36,190 nucleotides of DNA from Plakobranchus ocellatus (taxonomy: Eukaryota; Mollusca; Gastropoda; Plakobranchidae), in contig BLXT01005922.1 of assembly GCA_019648995.1 (NCBI GenBank), forward strand, positions 773,716-809,905. Reading direction: 5' to 3'. The position numbers and the translations under genes were made by a program. Numbering within the stretch: position 1 is the stretch's first letter; every line of letters starts with the position of its first letter. The notes below the pieces were generated by a model. That model was not told the origin of the DNA. It searched no databases and was given only the letters and a program-made list of their open reading frames with translations. Positions 30,101 to 36,190 of the stretch are shown piece after piece.

Positions 30101-33100
30101 TAGCATTCCTAAATACAGATTCCTCCATATAATAGTATTAATATGTTTATGTTTAGCAAGTAACCCATGCAATTTACCATGTACTTGTTATCAAAATTTT
30201 AAGAAAAAGTGTAGGACTTTGTAATAACTGCCAATAATGTGAAAAACACAAGGAATGCCACAGGACAAAAAGTAGATCTCAGTATGTTATTTTTCATCAT
30301 CTAATCCATGCATGGCATTGAAATGTCATCAAAAGACTTGAATCATGAGTATTTAAATAAACAAAATCTTTGTGAGGAATAACAACAATTAAAAAATTTA
30401 AATCGGGAAAACAAGTGTCAGGAATGCTACTTGGACAGACCAAATTGCCATCATAAGAACATTCCTCACATCTCTTTAATAACTCTAGATCTATAATGTT
30501 ATGATGTTCTTAATCAAAATATTTATTCCTGAACATTTAAAATATGTGAAATTACACAAACAATTAAAAAATTTATCGATGAGTGTAATTGTTATGGTGA
30601 GTTATGCCAAGAAAGTTCGCTGGACGAATTTATCGTAAATACCCATCTTTACTTTCATCTAACTTTATAACTAGAGTAAAGCTAAGTCTACCCATGCAAG
30701 GAGCTGTGTACATTGTTTAACACGTAATCAACAATTTCAAAGTATTATTTAACTCATAGGAATGCATTAAAGTGCATTTAAAGCCCTCCAAAGAATACTT
30801 CCTTACATATAGTAAGGAACGTTCGCTTATCTAGTTTTAAGGACGACATTTTAATTTTACGACTTATGGGCGCCGCCATGTTGCTAGGAAGCGGAAGCGA
30901 GCGGAAATGGCCGTTTGACCTTCATAAAAAGTATAAGGCACTTGTTCCGGTATATTTACGAAACAGTCTAGGTTTAGCCTTGATAATTTGTGTGAGGATC
31001 GTTCTTCACGATATCGGACGAATGTTCAGTGCTTGTAAAAACCAGCGCAAAAACAAAGATTTGAATTGAAATCGGAAACCTTGGCTTACGTTTATGAATG
31101 GAATATTAAAACGCAATTGTTTTTTCGGCATTTGTTTCAACACCGCATTCGTTTATTTTTGTGTGTTGGGGTTTTATTTTTTGACAGAAAATGGACGAAC
31201 GGTAATCACGTTCCTCACGGGATTTCGGCAATGCAGAACTCGGATTATTTTGTTTGGAATTATTATTTTACATCGGGATAGGATAGATGGGTTTTGTCTT
31301 GCTTTAATAACACACATCTTTAATAAAAACAGCTTAATTTAATACATTAAAACCAATGATAGAAAATCGACTCACGGCCGTGTTACTTTCAATAGGACAA
31401 AAAACAACATTCTCATGACAAAACTTGAATGCAAAGACAACAAAAACTGTTTTGAACAACTTTTTAAGCTCAAGCAAGCTTGCTCATTATCAATCAAACA
31501 TATTTACACTAAGTACAATTTTTATTATTTTGTTGAATTTGTGCAATTGGTATTTAAAATAAAACAATTTTATGTAAACAATACTGGTGGACTTAGCCAT
31601 ATGCTCAGTTATTGAGGTGGTGTTTGGTTTAAGTGGAGATTTATGCTATGTGTAAAATGTTTTTCTTAACTCCTTTCCCCTCACAGGTGCGTGCGTATGC
31701 ATGCACAACTGCACACATACATACACACTTATTTTTGTGAAGATATACAGTAGAATCTTATTTTACCAAAATTTTGGGGCTTAAAGTTGACTAGTCTTGG
31801 ACAAGGGGCTCATTTGGTGGAGTAGTTTCTCCAGAAAATGATTTAGGCTGCTTGCATTAAGTTTCAAGACGCAAAATTGTATTTGTGTTGTTCTTTTTGG
31901 TTTTTCTAATTTGTTTTCTGGGTCAAAAAAGACCACACACTCAATTGTACTTTCTTGTTTGTGATTACTTCAATGCCAAATCACATCCTTGGTCTTCAGT
32001 GTCGGTATTTGATCTCTCTTTAGTTTAGAGTCATTTATAGGGATGGTACCGTTGGTGTGGTAATTTAAAGCCTCTATCTACATTAGGTCTAGCCCTTTTT
32101 GTGGACCAAGGCTTTGGGTTTCTTGATTTGATCATTGACTTTTATCAACTCACAGTTGCGTGATGTTCCTTATGTCAAATGTGATGGATCCCGCACCTGT
32201 TGCGGGATATACTTTGCTGACCTATAACTTCTATAGAAATCCGGCAAATGTCACAGGATCCGTTATTGATGCTAGCCATGTATCTTGTTTTGTTTCATAA
32301 CAAGTTTCGTTTTCATCAAGAGGTAACTTTTTTGTTATTAAGCCAAAGAGGAAGCCACTCCTAACAGTGTTGAAAACAAAAAAGTCTGACGATGTTGTAA
32401 ACAAAAGTTAGAAACATGGCAAAGAGACAACGCAAAAGCAATATCTTTTATATTTTTGATGATAATGAAATTGAAGAAGTTTGTGATGATGGGGACTCAG
32501 AGTTTATACTTGAAGTACCCAATTGATCTGATAGTGAACCAGAATTAGACCCTAGACCTAGAACTAGAGATCTAGTAAAACTAAGGACATACCCAAATTT
32601 CTAGATCTAGATGTAAATTATGTGTAGGTAAGGGTAAATCTAGTAGACCTAGATCTAGATCTTGACTTGAGTTAGTTTATGAGCGATGATGATTTTATTT
32701 ACAACCAGAAACAACAAATGAAAAAACTCAAAGACAGTCATTTTAATTTTTTCTCAAATTTTAATTCATTGGAACAGTTTTGAAAAAAAATTTCGGAAAA
32801 TTAAATTTCATGCTGTTTTGAATAAAATCATTAAAAAAAAAAACAATCATAGTGTTGCATTCGTCAGACCTAGGTTGTTTCTTTTATGTGTGTAAATATT
32901 ATAAAAGTGAGTAGGTTGGAATTTTTTTTAATGAATTTTTTAAATTGGGTGAAAATAGCCAGTCCCCAGCGTACATAAATCTGCCAGGGGCCTAGTCCCC
33001 AGTGAGTTAACATTAACATCTCTTCGATATAGCCTATGACTCAAAATTGCACAACAGGCTGACTACAGTGGGTGCCAGGTCTAGGTTGGAGATGAGACTG

Positions 33101-34148
33101 GAGCAATAGTGCACATTTTTTCCCCCTTTCTTTTGCATGTGTATCTGTTTTGTTAAGGCCTTTTTTTGGGATGAAGTGGGAGAGAATCTTCCTGTTCAGC
33201 ACACATAATGCTAAGACATAGAAGAGAAATGCAAAAACAAGCTAAGTCTTTACAGTTCATTGAGTTTTTGGTTTAAAGTGATTTTAAGATGTATGGTGCT
33301 GCCAAAGTGACATGAATTGCTCCTTTTTTTTTTTTCTTCTTTTTTTTTAAATCTCCAGTTCGGATTAATGTTGATCAAATTTTTTTTATTTTTAGAAATG
33401 CTGTATATACATCTATAGATATATTAATGTTATGGCTCAAAAGAAAATTTTCTTTTATTTCTTGAAAGTTTATATGATTAAATCATTTTTTTTTCTTTGA
33501 CTTTTTTATTAATATTTATTGTTCATATTTTCAGAGGGCCCTTTGACCAAAGTTATTCGCAAGACTAATGCCGAGCGCTATTGCTTTTTGTTTGATGGCA
33601 TGATTCTTTTGTGCAAGCCCAACCTGCGGAGAATGTCAGCTACAGGGCCGAGTTCAGAGTACAAGCTCAAGGAAAAGTTCTTTATCCGTAAAGTTGAAGT
33701 GATTGACAAGGATGACACTGATGGTAAAAAAATTTTTTTTTTTAATTTGCTTCAAAGCTTACTTTACTAAAAAAACATAACATATTTGTCATTTGAATCT
33801 TTTCTTGGCAAATACTTCTTGTTTAGTTTTGCCAGAAAAGAGTATTTTCATCTATTATTTTGCAGAATGTTTTAGATTTCATTTCCCATCCCTTTTTTTT
33901 TTTTTTTTTTTTTTTTCAGTATTTTGATCTTTACATTTACAGAATGTTTGAGATATTATTTCTCACCGCTTTTTTGTTTTGTTTTAACAACATATAATTT
34001 TTTTTTTTATTTCTGAATGTTTGACAGATGTAATGAATGCCTTTGAGCTTCATCCAAGAGAGCAAAACGTATCTATTATTTTGCAAGCAAAGTCATTCGA
34101 TGAAAAAACAAATTGGATGGCAGCTTTGGTCTCATTACAAACAAGAAG
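18026..34148 (+). CDS. SOS1: Son of sevenless (SOS) Ras/Rac GEF, 5' 12 coding exons (partial)
   Basis: Exons: 18026-18124, 22199-22453, 24432-24515, 25018-25098, 25598-25792, 27043-27180, 27831-27941, 28233-28331, 28785-28909, 29192-29319, 33535-33723, 34028-34148. They give 1625 nt, 541 codons plus two bases; all junctions are GT-AG and phases agree. Residues 1 to about 190 form the tandem histone folds ([30 protein letters not shown]), about 195-385 the DH domain ([42 protein letters not shown]), 435-541 the PH domain ([42 protein letters not shown]). Spacing follows human SOS1. SOS activates Ras through CDC25 and Rac through DH, recruited by Grb2 to receptor tyrosine kinases; that is family knowledge. 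REM, CDC25 and the Pro-rich tail lie beyond the right edge. An in-frame TGA at 18014-18016 supports the ATG at 18026. The gene could equally be labelled Sos, since invertebrates usually have one. Confidence 0.96.
19679..19752. repeat. triplet microsatellite (TAA/GTA)n
   Basis: A run of AAT then GTA-type triplets with substitutions; frames across it encode low-complexity Tyr/Asn tracts and are not genes. Confidence 0.85.
20350..20471. repeat. pair of ~27-bp direct repeats with palindromic core
   Basis: Copies at 20350-20377 and 20446-20471 share TTCC.AACNCCAGTTGGGA followed by AGGCA. Each contains an approximate CCCAAC-GTTGGG dyad. Function unknown. Confidence 0.7.
22199..22453 (+). CDS. SOS1: SOS coding exon 2 (histone fold)
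   Basis: Residues 34-118. [18 protein letters not shown] and [17 protein letters not shown] closely follow human SOS1. Acceptor CCCTCCAG, donor GTAAAA, phase 0. Confidence 0.97.
22454..24431 (+). other. SOS intron 2
   Basis: AT-rich. It holds a triple repeat of TCxGCRTCCYRAAAGG at 23297, 23341 and 23386, at ~44-base spacing. No coding exon was recognised. Confidence 0.7.
23296..23404. repeat. three ~44-bp-spaced imperfect repeats
   Basis: ATCAGCGTCCTAAAGGGGT, ATCTGCGTCCCAAAAGGTT and GTCGGCATCCTGAAAAGGTT occur at a regular 44-45-base spacing, suggesting an old tandem repeat. Confidence 0.7.
24432..24515 (+). CDS. SOS1: SOS coding exon 3
   Basis: Residues 119-146. [15 protein letters not shown] is nearly identical to human SOS1. 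The acceptor AACTAG has a poor pyrimidine tract; donor GTGAGG. Confidence 0.96.
24736..24956 (-). mobile_element. 3' end of a non-LTR retrotransposon (LINE), 5'-truncated
   Basis: On the minus strand a frame reads [20 protein letters not shown], then GLTDWLKA and [19 protein letters not shown], then a stop (24749-24751). This is the C-terminal tail common in invertebrate LINE endonuclease-reverse transcriptase proteins. It is followed directly by a (TGA)n run (24736-24751), a typical LINE 3' tail. The reverse transcriptase core is absent, as in a usual 5'-truncated insertion. It sits in SOS intron 3. Confidence 0.8.
25018..25098 (+). CDS. SOS1: SOS coding exon 4
   Basis: Residues 147-173. 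[20 protein letters not shown] matches human [20 protein letters not shown]. Acceptor TCTGCAG, donor GTATGT. Confidence 0.97.
25598..25792 (+). CDS. SOS1: SOS coding exon 5 (DH domain start)
   Basis: Residues 174-238, from the end of the second histone fold into the DH domain: [45 protein letters not shown]. Acceptor ATTTTAG, donor GTAAAT. Confidence 0.97.
25793..27042 (+). other. SOS intron 5
   Basis: AT-rich with poly-A/T runs; nothing recognised. The same holds for introns 25099-25597, 28332-28784 and 33724-34027; the latter has long T runs near its 3' end. Confidence 0.7.
27043..27180 (+). CDS. SOS1: SOS coding exon 6 (DH)
   Basis: Residues 239-284. [17 protein letters not shown] and [12 protein letters not shown] match human IFSRIVDIHELSVKLL and PLVGSCFEDLAE. 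Acceptor ATCAACAG; an upstream alternative AG (27010) would give a stop. Donor GTAAGG. Confidence 0.97.
27327..27408 (-). mobile_element. tRNA-derived SINE head
   Basis: Read on the minus strand from 27408: GGGCATCGGTGGCACAGTGG begins a tRNA-like segment with an A-box-like TGGCACAGTGG (about 27387-27397) and a B-box-like GTTTGAGCCC (27333-27342). Spacing and order match the Pol III promoter of a tRNA. It lacks a clean cloverleaf, so it is a SINE head rather than a tRNA gene. The tail beyond 27327 was not delimited. Confidence 0.75.
27460..27760. repeat. diverged tandem duplication in SOS intron 6
   Basis: Two blocks of about 150 bases share patterns such as GCCC.ATxAGGGC.AAAAAAATGA and ACAGCCTTTGAAAAGTCAAT versus ATAGCCTTTAAAAAGTTAAT. 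The copies are old and imprecisely bounded. Confidence 0.5.
27831..27941 (+). CDS. SOS1: SOS coding exon 7 (DH)
   Basis: Residues 285-321, [15 protein letters not shown] onward, one of the less conserved DH stretches but aligned in length with human SOS1. Acceptor AAAACCAG, donor GTTTGT. Confidence 0.92.
28233..28331 (+). CDS. SOS1: SOS coding exon 8 (DH)
   Basis: Residues 322-354. [20 protein letters not shown] matches human [20 protein letters not shown]. Acceptor CTTTGCAG, donor GTAAGT. Confidence 0.97.
28785..28909 (+). CDS. SOS1: SOS coding exon 9 (DH end)
   Basis: Residues 355-395 plus two bases. The sequence is diverged; the [19 protein letters not shown] stretch corresponds to human EDKECLKQAITALLNVQ. 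Acceptor GTAAAAG lacks a pyrimidine tract; donor GTCAGT is weak but keeps frame. Confidence 0.88.
29192..29319 (+). CDS. SOS1: SOS coding exon 10 (DH-PH linker)
   Basis: Residues 396-438 plus one base. [16 protein letters not shown] and CSEFIM match human MNEIQKNIDGWEGKDI and CNEFIM. Acceptor TTTTCAG, donor GTAGGT. Confidence 0.96.
29497..31602. mobile_element. ~2.1-kb element with perfect 30-bp terminal inverted repeats
   Basis: The 30 bases at 29497-29526, starting ATATGGCTAAGTCCACCAGT, recur exactly inverted at 31573-31602. The outermost ATAT could be the target duplication (or TA within it). The interior carries at least nine copies of a motif near GTGAGGAAYGTTAC (see repeat entry) and a GC-richer patch at about 30865-31020 with GCCGCCATGTTG. 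No transposase was recognised; open frames at 30866-31069 and 31066-31281 have no known motifs. It lies wholly inside SOS intron 10. The superfamily is not assigned. Confidence 0.8.
29685..31218. repeat. dispersed GTGAGGAAYGTTAC-like motif series
   Basis: Forward copies start at about 29685, 29849, 30040, 30248, 30372, 30417, 30812 and 30992; inverted copies lie at about 30459-30470 and 31206-31218. Four of them are followed by GGACAAA or GGACAGA, at 25, 25, 15 and 16 bases from the motif start (29874, 30065, 30263, 30433). The copies are degenerate but share the core GAGGAAYGTT. Confidence 0.75.
32149..33006 (+). mobile_element. piggyBac-like relic
   Basis: The right end is followed by TTAA (33007-33010); the inverted right end reads CTCACTGGGGACTAGG. 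A candidate left end, CTCACAGTTGCGTG, follows TCAA (32145-32148), which may be a decayed TTAA. Just inside the left end is a hairpin, TCCCGCACCTGTTGCGGGA. The N-terminal piece of an acidic reading frame lies within. The interior right half is AT-rich and non-coding. Left-end similarity is short, so that boundary is tentative. Confidence 0.5.
32416..32526 (+). pseudogene. piggyBac-type transposase N-terminal fragment
   Basis: It opens [20 protein letters not shown], is strongly acidic ([10 protein letters not shown]), and stops at TGA 32524-32526. The frame then continues [13 protein letters not shown] basic start followed by an acidic Asp/Glu/Ser stretch is typical of piggyBac-family N-termini, and the TTAA at the element's right end agrees. 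No catalytic domain is present, so the family call is inferred. Confidence 0.45.
33535..33723 (+). CDS. SOS1: SOS coding exon 11 (PH)
   Basis: Residues 439-501 plus one base. [20 protein letters not shown] and [20 protein letters not shown] follow the SOS PH domain. Acceptor ATTTTCAG, donor GTAAAA. Confidence 0.97.
34028..34148 (+). CDS. SOS1: SOS coding exon 12 (PH end)
   Basis: Residues 502-541 plus two bases. [20 protein letters not shown] and [13 protein letters not shown] match the last PH strand and helix (human NNWMAALISLQYRS). Acceptor TTGACAG, donor GTAAGA. The next exon is beyond the window. Confidence 0.97.
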
Positions 34149-36190
34149 GTAAGAATCAATGTCTTTATGGTTATGACCAATTCTTTGCTTCTATTGAATA
34201 TTAAACTTTGGGTCCTATTTTATCAAATGCTTTAGCTTTTCCTCTAGGCTCCTTGGCTATGAGATATTATATATTGTATTTCTGAGTAAAGTTATCTGGA
34301 AATAGTAACAGCTAGAATTAACAGTGAAATTTTAAAAAAAATTTAAAGCACACACTTCTAATTTATGATATGAGTGTTTCTCAAAAGTGTTTGTCTTGGG
34401 TAGTTTTTTATAAAACATTTTTTTCAGGATCGGCTCAATGGAATCTATCTTTTCTGGGTTGTGTATGTTGTCCAAACATTAAAGAGATATTATGAACAAT
34501 ATTACCGTGTTTTGACTTCTTTTATTTTTGTAGAGTGAATTTGAAATAAAAAACAACTACAAGTTTTTATCCTGTTTTTGTTACATGCTATGGCGCCCTT
34601 TTTTATTGATTTCAAATTTGTTCTCAGAGCAGCTTATGATAAAACTTTTACTTGATATTGGTTTATAGAAGTTTGAAAAATATTATTTTGAGTATCGAAT
34701 GTGTAAAAACGATGGCAATTCCATAATATTCGATCATTTTTTTAGGCTACTAGGCCATATCACATCATGTCATTACAGAGGCTTGATTTATAGAATGCAA
34801 AAAACCTACAAATTGTCTACATAATAATACCTTTGGTGGCTAACGCCAACGTCAGTGCTTGTTTAATTGAAAAAATAGGTTTTGACCGAAAATGAAAATA
34901 TTTAAAAACCTCTCTAGGCATGTTTTGAGATGTAACAAAATTTTCAGTCATTCTGATATGTCCAGGTTCGTTGCCGGTAGAGATTTCTGGGGTATTATTT
35001 CGTTTCCACATTTATACAAAAGAATACTACTTTTGTATACAATGCCAGTAAAGGCCACTTTCTTAACTGCAGGATAAAGGTATTCTCTCCAAGCAGTGAT
35101 CATTGTTTCGGTCATTCCTTGTCTAGGCACACATAAACGATACATCCAAGATCGGCGATACGTCCAAGTAAAGAAAACTCAGATGACATGTGATCAAAAG
35201 CACTAATTTAAAAGTGCCCTTCCGTTTTCAAATATTAAAATTATATAAAAACGTGATTTGTGTGTGTGTGTGGAGCTTCCGTCGTTTAAAGGAGAGTGAA
35301 GCAACCACAATGGGTAAGTGTGACATAGTTCAAGTTTCAGTCATTGATGCGTCCTAGCACTATGAATAATGTCATCTAATGAGTCCTAGTATCCAATATT
35401 CTGTCATTCAATTGCATTGAAGATCCCTTTTGTATTTTCTAAAACCCATTTTATTATAAAGATCTGTAGAATGTAGATCTAAAACTAGACTTAGATCTAG
35501 ATCTAGGTTCGTTATAAAAATGACAATAGGCCTAGATCTAGATCTATGTTTGTTATAAAAATGGCAGTAGGCCTATATCTAGATCTAGATCTAGGTCTAG
35601 TTTTAGATCAAGATTATGTAGATCTTTCTGATAAACTGGGTTTAAAAAAATACAAAACAGATCTAAAAGGCAATTGAATGACAGAGTATTGGATAGGTTC
35701 GTTTTAAAAATGATAATAGAACTAGATTTAGAGAAGAGAAAAATAACTTGAATTCAAGAACTTGGCTTATATGAGGACTCAAGCTTGTAAAATAAGACTT
35801 TATACTGTATTCTACGTCTAGATTATTAAATAGGGTGGTGAAGGTCATTGAGTCTAGATCTATATCAAGCTTATTCTAAGAAAAAGATGGAAATCAAATA
35901 GTACAGATGATCTGATGTCTTTAAACCTAAAAAATTGCAATTTGTTGCAAAAGGTATTGGAGGAGTTTGGTTTTTTTTTTTTCACTTCAGATACTATTTT
36001 GATTAGTTAGCCCTTGATCTATAATCTAGATCTAGTTTCATCTTTTCTAGATCTAATTGTGGATATCTAGGATTAGATCTCAGGTATGTTGGTTGAGGTT
36101 ATCCTCTCTAGATCTAAGTTTAAAAATTATGAAAGACTTTCAATTATGCACTCATCACCATAATTATTTCAATTATAATGACTTCANNNG
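34149..36190 (+). other. start of SOS intron 12, window end
   Basis: No further SOS exon is seen; the REM-domain exons must lie to the right. It contains the foldback at 35391-35694 and many TAGATCTAGATC motifs (35460-36115). Three Ns occur at 36187-36189. Confidence 0.75.
35391..35694. repeat. 98-bp-arm foldback with 42-bp repeat loop
   Basis: The left arm, 35391-35488 (begins ATCCAATATTCTGTCATTCA), matches the inverse of the right arm, 35597-35694 (inverse begins ATCCAATACTCTGTCATTCA), at about 80 percent by eye over the full 98 bases. The match extends inward by roughly another 17 bases of AGATCT-rich sequence. The loop consists of ~42-bp units containing AGATCTAGATCTA, then GTTATAAAAATG and CAATAGGCCT or CAGTAGGCCT (about 35490-35573, with a partial third). 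A further unit-like copy follows the right arm at about 35695-35730. Confidence 0.85.

Larger units (their letters stand above)
29320..33534 (+). other. SOS intron 10
   Basis: The 4.2-kb intron between the DH-PH linker exon and the PH exon. It is filled largely by the 30-bp-TIR element (29497-31602) and the piggyBac-like relic (32149-33006). The remaining ends are AT-rich; AGATCT-rich sequence lies at about 32560-32665. Confidence 0.8.

Noticed and set aside
31066..31342. 71- and 82-codon frames in the 2.1-kb element
   Set aside because: Overlapping frames without known motifs; not enough to call a gene.
1..36190. tRNA, rRNA or CRISPR-type arrays
   Set aside because: None seen; the only tRNA-like sequence is the SINE head, and the regular repeats are short minisatellites or motif series in a eukaryotic intron context.

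Overview
This is a piece of an animal nuclear genome. It is AT-rich, has spliced genes with GT-AG introns, and is dense in small DNA transposons and microsatellites. The two recognisable proteins are metazoan signalling proteins. Their sequence, the intron-exon structure and the many TAGATCTAGATC motifs suggest a lophotrochozoan, perhaps a gastropod mollusc; that last step is a guess from general familiarity.

Layout. 1-785: broken end of a mariner transposon (minus strand), running off the left edge. 788-3036: intergenic, with a ~357-bp tandem duplication (2351-3068) that touches the end of the next gene. 3037-14925: a complete minus-strand gene for AIDA (Axin interactor, dorsalization-associated), 10 coding exons, 285 codons, including a 20-nt microexon. 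Its introns hold a pogo/Tigger-like element interrupted by an assembly gap (10770-11640, Ns 11081-11532), a TTAA-flanked inverted-repeat element (13722-14408) and a TA-flanked MITE (14519-14754). 15041-17814: at least two, probably three, coding exons of an unidentified minus-strand gene, whose first exon lies about 0.2 kb from and divergent to SOS. 18026-34148: the first 12 coding exons of a plus-strand Son of sevenless (SOS1/2) orthologue: N-terminal histone folds, DH domain and most of the PH domain. The window ends inside the next intron, so REM, CDC25 and the proline-rich tail lie to the right.

SOS introns contain the 3' tail of a LINE (24736-24956), a tRNA-derived SINE (27327-27408), a ~2.1-kb element with perfect 30-bp inverted ends and a series of a GTGAGGAATGTTAC-like motif (29497-31602), a piggyBac-like relic (about 32149-33006) and a 98-bp-arm foldback whose loop is built of 42-bp repeats (35391-35694).

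Functionally, SOS is the Ras/Rac guanine-nucleotide exchange factor downstream of receptor tyrosine kinases, and AIDA is an Axin-binding protein affecting JNK signalling. No functional link between them is implied by adjacency. The best candidates for something undescribed are the 29.5-31.6 kb element, the 35.4-35.7 kb foldback and the unidentified divergent gene. All splice junctions were read by eye and checked for phase; no database search was run.
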